64,000 nt of DNA from Protonemura montana (taxonomy: Eukaryota > Arthropoda > Insecta > Plecoptera > Nemouridae), in the NCBI GenBank assembly GCA_947568835.1, contig OX387602.1, forward strand, positions 31,110,133 through 31,174,132, written 5' to 3'. The notes under the pieces were generated by a model. The model did not search any database. It was not told the DNA's origin and was given only the letters and a program-made list of their open reading frames with translations. Numbering within the stretch: position 1 is the first letter of the stretch; each line of letters begins with the position of its first letter. The position numbers and the translations under genes were made by a program. Positions 51,551 to 63,133 of the stretch are shown here, piece by piece.

Positions 51551-53371
51551 GTAAGTCAAGTCCAACATCTTACGAAACCTCTCGTGCAGGGCGAGTTCCA
51601 GATTCTTTGCCCCGGTGTAAACAAATGTTTTGAGGGTTGAATCTTTTGTCTTGGTGCCTGGTTACAAGCGGTTGCTATGGATCCTAATCGGGTCTAGTAA
51701 TCGGCTACGACTTTATGATTCTATCTCAACGCCCTTGTTTCGAATGTACTTCATTACTTTGCCGGGAGAAAGACGATTCAACGGTTGTCAGTTGCTTGCT
51801 ATTCCACCGCCTTCCCGATAAACCAGCGACTGCGGCAAAATTAATAGAAAAATTCCACCGTTGAGTGTAGGTTCTAGGTAGAGTTTCAACGTCAATGTTA
51901 CAGTCTCTGCGTGAAAGATGGCCGCCAAATGACTACCTTACCAACAAAAATGCAGAGTACCGGACAATCACGTTAAGTGGAGCCACTGTCGTATGAATTT
52001 TAATTTCGATATTTCTCGTTGGTTAACTCGCTTTTGAGACTTTTCATGCTTAAAAAATCTCCATCAATGTTTACCTCAACGATTGATAAACACGTAACGA
52101 TATTAAAAAGCGAGTAACCTACGAGAAATATCGAAATTAAATTTCATACTACAGTGGCTCCACTTAACGTGACGTTCCGGTACTCTGCATTTTTGTCGGT
52201 AAGGTGGTCATTTGGCGGCCATCTTTCACGCAGAGACTGTAACATTGACGTTGAAACTCTACCTAGAACCTACACTCAACGATTCTACGCTCTCATATTA
52301 TAAACCAAGTGTCGTCGTTCAAGGGAAATTTGAAAATATTTTTTCGTTAAACGCATGTGAAGAAACGACTTTGTTCGATTACAGAACATTAAAATTGTCA
52401 GCGTTTTTGACATCTACCTACCCCCCATCGCTTTGCAGTTGTTCGCAGAAACAAAAGACACCTCGAAACCGCATCAACCACTATTCATTGTCGATGCGCG
52501 GCGGCTGCGAGTTTGACAATCCACAAGGCTCGTACATTCGCAATGCACTCACCGCCCAGCTGAGTCCAACCATCCGAGTGACGTCAGGATCCATAGGTAA
52601 TTAGCATCCAACAGGCACTGACTATACTCAGGTTCATCACTTTTAGCTACTTTTGCTTGGGCACTGACAATTTTGAAGCAATCCATTGTTGGCAACAGGT
52701 AGGAGTCCCTGATTTTGAGCTGTCCACATGATTTCAATGCTAAATTCATGGTATTTTAATCACTTTTTCAATCAATTTTGACCATTAAAGCGTTTTTAAG
52801 CTATTTTTGAACGTTTTCATACTCGAGCGCTATCCAGGTTACTTGAAATCATGTTGTGACAGACGCCGTCTTCGAGGCCAGCATAGACTCCACCGTCGCG
52901 ACGCCTCCCAGCAAGGCGTCGACGCTGCTCGCGACGCTCGCACGACGCCTGGCGTCGCTCGGCGGCCGTCGGCAGCGTCCCCTCGTGGTCGACGCCGAGA
53001 CGAGTGTCGACCGCGAACTGGGCGCCTGCTCGATGGACGGCGAATTGCGCAAGTTCGACTCCTTGGTGCTGAGCGTACAATGGAGCGACCTGACCGAGTC
53101 GGAGGTCAACGCCGATGGAGACGACGGCGACCCGGAGGCGATCATCGAGCTGGTGCGACAGGGCAGCAAGAGCATGAAGCTGGCCTTGCAGCACGGCCAC
53201 GTGGCTGAATCTTGCCCGGCTATGCTGAGCCCAGACGCAGCCTCATTCAAGAGCTTCGGCTCCGAGCAAAGCTTCTATTCGGTCGAAGACAACGACTCGA
53301 TGAGCGTGCTGTTCAGAAGCTGCAGCTACGACGGCATCCCCCAGTCTACCCGGCGGCTGAGCTGCCTTTGA
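51441..53371 (+). CDS. Single-pass membrane protein of unknown function, three exons
   Basis: Exons 51441-51550, 52439-52596 and 52863-53371 join in phase to 258 residues and TGA. Residues 1-10 (MPAVQETEDP) precede a hydrophobic segment at about 11-35 (IILACVILVAVFIVTVASAS) with no cleavable signal. Next comes WFCNCCSQKQK, a juxtamembrane Cys cluster followed by basic residues, typical of palmitoylated, N-out/C-in proteins. The remaining ~215 residues look intracellular and Ser/Asp-rich (FGSEQSFYSVEDNDSMSVLF) and end RRLSCL. It resembles the layout of synaptotagmin N-termini, but no C2 domain follows. Donors are TG|GTAAGT and G|GTAATT. Not recognised by family. Confidence 0.65.
51859..52281. 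mobile_element. MITE family 2, full long-inverted-repeat copy
   Basis: 423 bp in the first intron of the membrane protein gene. Termini CGTTGAGTGTAGGTTCTAGG and CCTAGAACCTACACTCAACG are exact reverse complements, and complementarity continues inward (AAAGATGGCCGCCAAATGAC) for most of the length, so one strand folds into a long hairpin. Flanks ATTCCAC and ATTCTAC may be an aged duplication. Confidence 0.9.
52439..52596 (+). CDS. Membrane protein exon 2
   Basis: Acceptor CGCTTTGCAG. Encodes the Cys/basic juxtamembrane part, then GGCEFDNPQGSYIRNALTAQ. Confidence 0.7.
52863..53371 (+). CDS. Membrane protein exon 3
   Basis: Acceptor TGTTGTGACAG, chosen over CTATCCAG at 52837 because only it keeps the long GC-rich frame. 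169 residues to TGA at 53369-53371. AATAAA follows at about 53424. Confidence 0.72.
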
Positions 53372-53632
53372 GACCAGCGCGTTCTTTATAAATGTATATA
53401 TATGTACCTAATGATGAAGAGAACAATAAAACGAGGCACTGTAAGTTGGAGCGTTTCTCTAGATGCCTATCCCATACCTACAGGTCAACGATTGCATCTA
53501 ACCCGAGCCCATTACCTGGTCTCGACGGCGAGCAAGCGGTTGCATTTGTTGCCAACATGTCGCCGGGGTGGCGAGAGCTGTTCAAACGCCCCCCCTACCC
53601 CCCGTCAACCCTGCAGCCAATTTGCGTGGTGT

Positions 53633-54148
53633 ATTATTTATTTGTGGTTTTTAAAGACGCACCGTTTTGACATCTGGTCATGCGGCACTGGTCTAATGGG
53701 GTCGGTGAATGAGTGGATGATGATGAACCTGACCTAGCCTAGAAGGGAGGAGGGGAAACCCGGTGCCGGCACGTAGCCTACTCCTGTCGAAGACCAAGAG
53801 GACCACCGGCTTAACGTCCCTTCCGAAGGACGGTACAACTAGAACAGCAGGATTCCTCCACAAATCCATGCTGTCGAGAGGTTGATAAGCAAGGCGAGTG
53901 AAGTTGCTGTACTAACTTTCATCCCTCCAACCTCTCTCCCGAACAGAACTGGTCATGTGTATGATGGTCACCCATCCAATACCTGACCCAGCGCAGTGTT
54001 ACTTAACTTTCATCCCTCCAACCTCTCTCCCGAACAGAACTGGTCATGTGTATGATGGTCACCCATCCAATACCTGACCCAGCGCAGTGTTGCTTAACTT
54101 TGGTGATCTGACGAGAACCGGTGTTACCAACACGCCAAGCCGTTCGGT
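53633..54148 (-). mobile_element. 5S-derived SINE, minus copy with doubled promoter
   Basis: Read on the minus strand: 5S-like head (AACGGCTTGGCGTGTTGGTA, ACACCGGTTCTCGTCAGATC), two promoter units, body with GTCCTTCGGAAGGGACGTTA and AGCCGGTGGTCC, then the tail. The tail points at the 3' end of the membrane protein gene. Confidence 0.9.
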
Positions 54149-55710
54149 TTCGCGTGGCGCTGGCCATAAAGACTTTGGAGAACAATGTGCACCGAACGCG
54201 AGGGAAACAATACGCTTGACGTCGACCTTTGACCTTGCTATCGGCACTTGAGCGCGACACCACGCTAAACGCCTACGCAGGGTTCCAGTTGGGTTAGGAT
54301 CACCATCGCCCACGACTTTGCCTCCGCTCTGCCTCCTGTCCCATGATGTCGGGGGGAGCAACGACCGAACGGGAGCGATTCTTCCTACGCGCGATTCTTC
54401 CCACACGCAACCCCCAGCCGCGCTTGCGTCACTTTACAACGACGTCGCATCGATCGCCGAGCGGGAGCACGGAACTAGCCGAGTGTGCGGAACTAGCCGA
54501 GCCGAGTTCCTGAACGTTGAGCGACGCTCTCGACTTACGGTCCACACTCCGCCATGGCCGGGCCCAGATCGTCGACTGTCGCCCGCGCCCGAGAGTCCCG
54601 CAGGACGCCGTCGACCGGAATCAGCTTCCTGTGAAACACAGAACACTCGTCGATCCAGGTAAACAATCGCCGAACTCACGGCCGCATCGCTGAGGTTAGA
54701 GAGCGCCGAGCGCGACGGGGCAGTGGAACCGTTCTGACAAACGAAATCGCGAGTTGTGCGCGGCCAGCGAGAGCTGTCATGGAGTTTGCGTTTTGTTTTT
54801 TGAGTTAATTTAATTTCATCGTCGCTCGGTTCTCAAATTGTATTACTTCGTTGCGCGCTAAGAACGGATAGAACGTACGGTGTGCAGTGTTTTCACTGCC
54901 TTCTCTAGTTGGCAAAGTAGTCTCATAACAATCGAGTGCAACAAAATAACATGGCGGGCTATTAAACAGTTCACTTTCGATGGCCGTTGCGTCGGTACAC
55001 TCTCACTAGAGTCGGTTCAACTCGGGGCACGAACCCTCGACTTCTCGGTGCTACCCTAACATCGTCGTCAATCGACAACAAAACAATTCGGCGAGTGGAA
55101 GCCGTGATCTCTCACAGCGTCGCGAACCGAACTGGTTCCCCTATGACAAACGCTTCCAAACGCTTTGGTAGTTTTGGCGCGTTGTCCCCATTGAATAAAG
55201 CGTGGGATTCTGTGCACGCTTGGCAGTAACCCCTCGACGCACAACCCCTAGTATCGCGTGCACGGCACGGCAGGCATGTCGAGGAGAGGAGGATGCTAGC
55301 GTGACGTGCCAACACAGCCTCGTAATCGCCCTCATCGGCTGGCAGTCCTGGAAAAACGCGACAGAAAAACCCGCGAGTCGATAACACTTTCTGGAGGTCG
55401 TTGGGTCGGTGCAGGTTATCCGTCATTTTCTTGATAATAATTAGCCGGTCGATACGCGGTGGGGGGAAACGGGATGGCGAGCAGTGATGACGTGAAGGAG
55501 TCGCCGTCGCTAGGGACTCACGAGTGCATGGGTTCGACCCTGGGTTGTTGGAAAACGATCGACGCGCGTGGAAAGGTCAATTTCGGCTTCTTTGGCACGT
55601 CATTTGGGGCCACCGTCCCACGTTGCTTGCACGTATGTCCCCGTTTAGTGCCCAGAACAGAGTATATTTGTACGGGACCTGGAATCCTGGAGCAGGGCAC
55701 ACTCACGACT
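54149..55710. other. GC-rich intergenic DNA, possible 5' exon region
   Basis: No coding frame is convincing. The GC-rich stretch 54300-54660 ends in TCGATCCAG|GTAAAC, which could be a 5' UTR exon donor for the sulfotransferase gene about 8.9 kb downstream. This is only a guess. Confidence 0.25.
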
Positions 55711-56655
55711 AGTACGGTTTGGCGTGTTGGAAACACCGGTTCTTAGGAGATCACCGAAGTTGAGCAACACTGCGCTGAGTCAGGTATTGAATGGGTGACC
55801 ATCATACACATGACCAGTTCTGTTCGAGAGAGAGGTTGGAGGGATGAAAGTGTAGCAACACTGCGCTAGGTCAGGTATTGGTGACCATCATACACATGAC
55901 CAGTTCTGTTCGAGAGAGAGGTTGGAGGGATGAAAGTGTAGCAACACTGCGCTAGGTCAGGTATTGGTGACCATCATACACATGACCAGTTCTGTTTGGG
56001 AGAGAGGTTGGAGGGATGAAAGTTAAGCAACACTGCCCTGAGTCAGGTATTGGATGAGTGACCATCATACACATGACCAGTTCTGTTCGGGAGAGAGGTT
56101 GGAGGGATGAAAGTTAAGCAACACTGCGCTGGGTCAGGTATTGAATGGGTGACCATCATACACATGACCAGTTCTGTTCGGGAGAGAGGTTGGAGGGATG
56201 AAAGTTAAGCAACACTGCGCTGAGTCAGGTATTGGATGGGTGACCATCATACACATGACCAGTTCTGTTCGGGAGAGAGGTTGGAGGGATGAAAGTCAAG
56301 CAACACTGCGCTGAGTCAGGTATTGGATGGGTGACCATTATACACATGACCAGTTCTGTTCGGGAGAGAGGTTGGAGGGATGAAAGTTAGTACAGCAACT
56401 TCACTCGCCTTGCTTATCAACCTCTCGACAGCATGGATTTGTGGAGGAATCCTGTTGTTCGAGTTGTACCGTCCTTCGGAAGGGACGTTAAGCCGGTGGT
56501 CCCCTTGGTCTTCGACAGGAGTAGGCTACGTGCCGGCACAAGGTTCCCCTTCTAGGCTAGGTTAGGTTCATCATCATCCACTCATTCACCGACGCCATTA
56601 GACCAGTGCCGCATGGCCTGATGTCAAAACAGTGCGTCGTTAAACACCACAAGTC
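55711..56655 (+). mobile_element. 5S-derived SINE with seven tandem promoter units
   Basis: Head CGGTTTGGCGTGTTGGAAAC, ACCGGTTCTTAGGAGATCAC, CGAAGTTGAGCAACACTGCG resembles 5S rRNA from its start. Promoter units end at GTGACC near 55795, 55881, 55967, 56058, 56149, 56240 and 56331. The body 56395-56655 has AGCATGGATTTGTGGAGGAA, CCTTCGGAAGGGACGTTAAG, CCGGTGGTCC and the tail GTCGTTAAACACCACAA. Confidence 0.93.
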
Positions 56656-57915
56656 AACCAATCACGACTAAGTAGTATGAAACCAAGATGGCCAAGATGG
56701 CGTCTTGCTCTCCTTGGCTTGCTTCTCAACCTGGCCGTGCTTGAATGGAGCCGTGTGGTCTGAGCCGCGTAAGATGAAGGGTGGAGAGGGGGGGGGGGGG
56801 GCACGGCCTAGTGAATGAAACTTCCCAGCCTTGGCACACAACCACCTGAAACTTTGCACGGTCCACGGTCTAAGGGACGGTGACCAGCGGTTATTTTGTG
56901 CGTACGCACCTTTTCTTGCAATAGTGTACGTCGATCACTCATTCCGGGAAAAGTTTGGTCTGCTCTACATTTAAATTCAAGAAACACGCGTTATTTTCAC
57001 GTGTTGGTGAACATTTTATTTGGAAATGGCATTCAACAGAACGTAGTTATATTCACAGAATCTTATCATTCTGAAAAATAAATGGCAAATACACAAGCTC
57101 ATAATTATGACAACGCAAAGCGATAGCAAGGCTAAGCTTAGCTAAGCTCAGGCAACGCTAGCCTTTGTCAGGCAGCGCCGAAAAAGCATAGCGAGAGTAT
57201 AGAAATTGTTTCAATGTTTTTCGCCTTTTGGCACAGCTTCCTTGTTCCTTGTTCCCAAGAAAACACACGATCTAGAACAGCACCTGGATTCAATTGAGAG
57301 CGTACGCACTCTTTTAGTTAGAAATGAACAACGGGGTTGTGCCCACTCATGTTGTCTTGCAAGACGGCGTACAGCGCGTTTGATTGACCAACCAATGACA
57401 GCTCGACGCGGGGGCGACGCCGACATGTCCCTAGCGACGGTTCCTCGAATCCTCGTGCGTGTCGTCGAATGCCCGTCCGTTGAAGTAATCAAAGTTTAAT
57501 TAATATCCCCGTGGAGGGCTCCGTCGAGCAATCGATCCTCCATGGTCTGCACCCTGCACGGCCCCTTGCTCCAGAAACCAGGTGGCGGCTGGTGAAACCG
57601 AACGTGGACCCTAGTGGCCTGGAAACCCGCGCGTAGGTCGGGCACATGCTCATTACGTCACGGGAACTACATGTCTAGACTAGTTCAGGGGATCGAAATT
57701 CTGCCCATTTGCAGTTTGCGGTGCTTTCTGCGCACCAAACTGGGCATCTTGCAATGACAGTCGTATTGTTTTTGCTTATGACATATTCTTGTGATAACAG
57801 GCCCTCTTGTACTGGGCTGATAAGGCGTCAGTCGGTGTTAGAGTTGGTGACAATAATCAATACAATATCAATACTTTATATTCCGAATCGATTACCTGTC
57901 ATGGCGCTAGTTTTT
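56656..57915. other. Intergenic DNA, no gene recognised
   Basis: Contains a G run at 56790-56801 and a repeated TAAGCTTAGCTAAGCTCAGG block at 57130-57155. No convincing frame. Confidence 0.4.
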
Positions 57916-58208
57916 ATATGAAATCTTATTTAAATTGCAAACGCTTGCAATGCGCGGGGTATTTTATTATTATCAACACTATAACCGTCTCAAAAATTGA
58001 TGCCCAAACAGGGACTCGAACCCCGGTCTTCACCTGTCGCGGGTGTTGCTCTAACCCATTGAGCTATTTGGACACTGGCTTTTTGAGACGATTTTAGTGT
58101 ATTTGATGAGAATGACAGTTCTCCAAGGAGTAGAACCATGAGGCTGTGAATAATCCCCGTTTGGGCATCAATTTTTGAGACGGTTATAGTGTTCATAATA
58201 ATAAAATA
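57916..58208. mobile_element. tRNA-like SINE inverted pair
   Basis: Minus copy 57916-58148 with GGGACTCGAACCCCGGTCTT, CCCATTGAGCTATTTGGACA and an extended 5' part (AGTTCTCCAAGGAGTAGAAC), followed by the 3' half of a plus copy (CCGTTTGGGCATCAATTTTT). Confidence 0.85.
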
Positions 58209-58547
58209 ATGCTAGTTCTTCATAACAAATGATGTAGCTAAGCATTCAAACTAAATTATTCTGTTAGTAAACATAATGGTTATAAATTATACATTATAAA
58301 CCAAGCTTCACAACTGTTTTCTCCAAAAACAGATGCCCGCGGTACGAAATTGACAATTCGTTTGCAAAACACGTGGCAAAAGTCGCAAATACGTCAACTT
58401 GGAAAACATCTGCCCGAAAAGTTCACATTGATTTGACCTTGAAACTAACCACTTTAGTGCGTGCATTCGCTAACAGGGTGCGTGGCTTGTGCAGAATGTA
58501 GCGCGTTCGTGTGAACTCGAAAGAATATGGTTCGAATAATTATAATT

Positions 58548-58984
58548 ATTTATTTGTGGTGTTTAACGACGCACTGTTTTGACAACTGGCCCTGCGGCAC
58601 TGGTCTAATGGCGTCGGTGAATGAGTGGATGATGATGAGGATGATGCGGAACCTAACCTAGTCTTGAAGGGAGGAGGGGAAACCCGGTGCCGGCACGTAG
58701 CCTACTCCTGTCGAAGAGCACCAAGGGGACCACCGGCTTAACGTCACTTCCGAAGGACGGTACAACGCGAACAGCAGGATTCCTCCACAAATCCATGCTG
58801 TCGAGAGGTTGATAAGCAAGGCGAGTGAAGTTGCTGTACTAACTTTCATCTCTCCAACCTCTCTCCCAAACAGAACTGGTCATGTGTATGATGGTCACCC
58901 ATCCAATACCTGACTCAGCGCAGTGTTGCCTAACTCATGTGATCTAACGAGAACCGGAATTACCAACACGGCAAACCGTCCAGT
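58548..58984 (-). mobile_element. 5S-derived SINE, full minus copy
   Basis: Tail TTTATTTGTGGTGTTTAACG, body GGACCACCGGCTTAACGTCA, one promoter unit and the 5S-like head AACGAGAACCGGAATTACCA, ACACGGCAAACCG. Confidence 0.9.
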
Positions 58985-60029
58985 TGGATAATTAGGAATT
59001 AGGTCGCTTCCTGTCACTCGCACGCATCGAGCTTATTTCTACCAGTAAACCGTTCTAATTTAGGCGTTGTTTGATTGTGCGTTTACAAGACGTCGTCATG
59101 GTAACTAATCGACCGTGAAGGAAACAGTGACAGCTCATGCCCTGTACTTAAAACAAAACAACAAGAAGCATCTTGTCAGTACATCATTTCAATGCCTCGT
59201 ATTGCCATGGTAACCGCGCTGTTAGCTGGGTGCTTGTGTAACAAGTTCAAGAGGTTCCCATCGCATTCCTAGAAGTGCCGTTCACAGCCGGTGGGTGAAT
59301 CGGGACTCGTGGCGTTGTAGTATCGTGGCCTGGTACGGCACGGGGGGTGGGAGGGGGGGGGGGGGGGCACGGGTCGATCGTGGCTGTCCTTGACTCACTG
59401 CACACTGCGCCCTGGTGGTGGGTCGCGCAACTCACCGACCCTCGCTGACCTACACTCCGGCGTGCTCACGCACATGCGTCGGCCACCTTGGCAAAGTCGG
59501 CCGTTCAGAGCATATGGCTCGAGTGACAGAAACGCATGCCCTGGATCTGGGAACGGGACACGCTTGTACCACCTGGAGGCGACGCCGAGGTCACCGCCAT
59601 CCCTTGCACGCCGCGGACCGGTGATCAGATTCCAGCCTCTGAAACATTCGAGATCAGACTCTGAGAGGTTGGTTACTGAAGTTGTATTGGGTCGGGTTCA
59701 CACCAGTAGCGCCTTCTCTGTCCCGAGCGCCGACCTGCCTCAATAGAGACGCGCGGGGCAAGGATCTGGGTCACCGGCTGGGTCATGTTACTACCCTGTG
59801 ACCGGGCAAGACGGCCCACGCAATGCGGAGCGTGTAATTTTAACCGGCTCGGAGATAATGCCTTGCTACATCGTGCCGGTGCAATGGGTAGTCATGGAGA
59901 TAACACGTCTTGTGGTGAAGGTCTGGACATTGTTAAACTAGGGTCGGTTTAACGACATTGCCCAAGTTGCCTGCTAAGTCTGAGATGTGGATTCGTTAGA
60001 TACTTTAGCAACGGGAGTAGGTGGAAATG
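58985..60029. other. Intergenic DNA, no gene recognised
   Basis: GC-rich in its middle, with a G run near 59341-59367. No conserved frame or element seen. Confidence 0.4.
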
Positions 60030-60426
60030 TATTTATTTATTTGTGGTGTTTAACGACGCACTGTTTTGACATCTGGCCATGCGGCACTGGTCCAATGGCG
60101 TCGGTGAATGAGTGGATGACGATCCTAGAAGGAATGAGGTGAAACCCGGTGCCGGCACGTAGCCTACTCCTGTCGAAGAGCACCAAGGGGACCACCGGCT
60201 TAACGTCCCTTCCGAAGGACGGTACAACGCGAACAACAGGATTCCTCCACAAATCCATGCTGTCGAGAGGTTGATAAGCAAGGCGAGTAAAGTTGCTGTA
60301 CTAACTTACACCCCTCCAACCTCTCTTCCGAACAGAACTGGTCATGTGTATGATGGTCACCCATCCAATACCTGACCTAGCGCAGTGTCGAGAACCGGTG
60401 TTTCCAACACGCCAAACCGTTCGGTT
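60030..60426 (-). mobile_element. 5S-derived SINE, minus copy
   Basis: Tail TTTGTGGTGTTTAACGACGC to the head CGAGAACCGGTGTTTCCAAC. The 5S-like part between promoter box A and the head has a small deletion (GCGCAGTGTCGAGAACC). Confidence 0.9.
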
Positions 60427-61025
60427 CGAAGGATATATAATTGTTGGCGCCGACCGAAATAATTCTGGTGGTGACAGCGTGGTTCCCGTCGTGCCCCGCT
60501 CGGCGAGACCACGTGACTCCCCCTCACCCCCTCCCCCCCACCCAAGCGAGCACCCCGTACACACGGTGGGATTACTACACGACGTACGTCACCGCGTATC
60601 GACCTCGGCGTCGCGGCGCACTCAATGAACTAGTTTGTACGTCGGGTGTCGGCGTGGGACGTCGTGGAGACAATGCTGGCCAAGTGAAAATCATACCCCG
60701 GCACAAACATGGGTCATATCGGTCTTACCGTACCGTACTTTTCAATGAACTTGCAATGCCATGTCCTGAACTCGATCCTAGCAAGGTAGAAAACACCAGG
60801 TCTCAAAGTCTGTGACTTTCTCCTCAATAGAATTGAATATGATTAACATTTGTTTAGTTACATCGGTGAAATTTGCCAATTTCATCTCCTGTCATTGCAT
60901 TCCATTGAGCAAGAGTAAAACAATAGCGGTTGAGCGGATAAATTCCAGAGTCAATCGAAAAACACTCCGAATAACTTCAGTCATTCAGTTCCCTGGACAA
61001 ATATTAACCAGGCCGTGCTTTTGAA

Positions 61026-61145
61026 AACAACTTCGGGGTTCGAGTCCGCGTTTGGGCATTAATTTTTGAGACGGTTATAGTGTTGGTAATTGTATAATAC
61101 CCCGCGAATTGCAAGCGTTTGCATTTTAAATAAGATTTCATCCTA
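61026..61145 (+). mobile_element. tRNA-like SINE, 3' half
   Basis: GGGGTTCGAGTCCGCGTTTG, GGCATTAATTTTTGAGACGG and the GCGAATTGCAAGCGTTTGC tail. The A-box half is missing. Confidence 0.75.
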
Positions 61146-61231
61146 ATACAGCAACGAATTCAACGTCAAATTGGAGTTATTCGAGTTTGACAGGTTGTGA
61201 CGTGATTTAGCGTCACTAGAATCAGAGTGAC

Positions 61232-61425
61232 TGTGAGTATTCACAGCCTAATGGTTCTACTCCTTGGAGATCCGTCATTCTCATCAAATACACTGAAATC
61301 GTCTCAAAAAGCCAGTGTCCAAGTAGCTCAATGGTTCAGAGCAACACCCGCGACAGGTGGAGATCGGGGTTCGAGTCCGCGTTTGGTCATCAATTTTTGA
61401 GACGGTTATAGCGTTGTTAATAATT
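61232..61425 (+). mobile_element. tRNA-like SINE with extended 5' part
   Basis: TATTCACAGCCTAATGGTTC, ACTCCTTGGAGATCCGTCAT, left inverted repeat, TAGCTCAATGG, GGTTCGAGTCC and right inverted repeat. It ends without the usual tail. Confidence 0.85.
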
Positions 61426-61773
61426 AAAAAAACTTCCGACAAGTTTGTTTTGAAACAATACGTCGTGGCCAGTGGTTCCGGTTTGTCTCTGCGCCAGGTT
61501 GGTGGCGCTCGCAGTGGACTAGTTTCACGTCGCCCCAGTTCCTCGCTCCGGGACCCGGTCAATGTCACCCCCTCAATCGATGTGCGCCGTCAAGTGCCCC
61601 CCGGAGCTCGGCTCATGTTTGTTTGTTTGTTTGTTTGTTTGTCAGGTTGTTGAGGAGCATGCCAAACACAAGGACGGGCAAAACTCGCACCGATGTTGAT
61701 CGCCGTCTCGGGCTGCAGTGACCTCCACCTTGATAGATTCACAACTCTTCCGGTCACCGTTCTGTACGTACCA

Positions 61774-61832
61774 AACCCCCCCCCCCCCCCCACCCTCCCC
61801 CCCCCACCCCCCACCCTCCCCCACCACACCCC
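61774..61832 (+). repeat. C-rich low-complexity run
   Basis: Nearly pure C with scattered A and T (CCCCACCCTCCCCC type). Likely unstable and error-prone in assembly. Confidence 0.9.
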
Positions 61833-61865
61833 TTCAGGGCTTAAAGATGAACAACCTATAGCATA

Positions 61866-62215
61866 TAGGTATTTTATTATTATCAAAACTATAACCGTCT
61901 CAAAAATTGATGCCCAAACGCGGACTCGGACCCCGATCTCCACCTGTCGCGGGTGTTGCTTTAACCCATTGAGATACTTGGACACTGGCTTTTTGAGACG
62001 ATTTTAGTGTTAATATTAATAAAATACCCCGCGCATATCAAGAGTTTGCAATATATATAAGTTTTCATCTTGTTAATTGGTTAGAGCAACACCCGCGACA
62101 GGTGGAGATCGGGGTTCGAGAACCCCTTTGGACATCAATTTTTGAGACGGTTATAGTGTTCATAATAATAAAATACCCCGCGCATTGCAAGCGTTTGCAA
62201 TTTAAATCAGATTCC
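61866..62215. mobile_element. tRNA-like SINE inverted pair
   Basis: Minus copy 61866-62010 (GGACTCGGACCCCGATCTCC, TTGAGATACTTGGACACTGG), then a plus 3' tail (62011-62070) and a second plus copy 62079-62215 beginning at GTTAGAGCAACACCCGCGAC. Confidence 0.85.
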
Positions 62216-62255
62216 ATCTAAGTTTTCATCGAAACGCTAATGGTGTTTACAGATT

Positions 62256-62686
62256 TTATTTTTATTTGTTGTGTTTCACGACGCACTGTTTTCATAACGA
62301 ACCCTGCGGTATTGGTCTAATGGCGTTGGTGAATGAGAGGATGATGATGAACCTAACCTGGCCGAGAAGGGTGGAGGGGTAACCCGGTGCCGGGACGTAG
62401 CCTACTCCTGTCGAAGACCAAGGGGACCACCGGCTTAACGTCCCTTCCGAAGGACGGTACAACGCGAACAACAGGATTCCTCCACAAATCCATGCTGTCG
62501 AGAGGTTGATAAGCAAGGCGAGTGAAGTTGCTGTACTAACTTTCATCCCTCCAACCTCTCTCCCGAACAGAACTGGTCATGTGTATGATGGTCACCAATC
62601 CAATACCTGACTCAGCGCATTGTTGCTTAACTTTCATCCCTCCAGCCTCTCTCCTGAATAGAACTGGTCATGTGTATGATGGTCAT
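62256..62686 (-). mobile_element. 5S-derived SINE, minus copy lacking the 5S head
   Basis: Tail TTTGTTGTGTTTCACGACGC, body GGACCACCGGCTTAACGTCC and two promoter-unit fragments ending at ATGATGGTCATG. The proper 5' head is absent. Confidence 0.85.
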
Positions 62687-63133
62687 GTTAAAATTGATTC
62701 CAATCTTAAAAAATATCAGAGCATAAAAGAAGGGTGTCTTTGGTTGCTACTTTTTGGACTACTCTACGCTTTGAATAAAAAAATAAAAAAGTAGCAATCA
62801 TAAACATAGCTTTTCCCTATGCTCTGTTTTTGCAGATTTTTGCTAATCGATTTTGACCTCTAAAAGCTTGACCCTGTAATGTCAGGTCTGCACCCCAATG
62901 TCTGGTAGAAGCTGGGGGACTGCTGCTAAATGTCAACGTGCACGTTATCACTTGCCTAAGCCAAGCAGCAACAGATGCACGGGGATTGCGGACTTCACGA
63001 TCCCAAGAATGAAACTGTCACGGTGAACACTTTGACCTCAAATAAAACGGCCATCGACGAGGATCTCCTATCAGAATCAAATAAAATCACACCAATCAAT
63101 TTACAACACTCGTCATTTCAACGCTAAGAAGTA
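62687..63133. other. Intergenic DNA, no feature recognised
   Basis: AT-rich. No repeat family or coding frame that I can support. Confidence 0.4.

Noticed and set aside
60441-60815. 124-codon intergenic frame
   Set aside because: It overlaps no conserved sequence, crosses low-complexity Pro/His runs and has no splice or family support.
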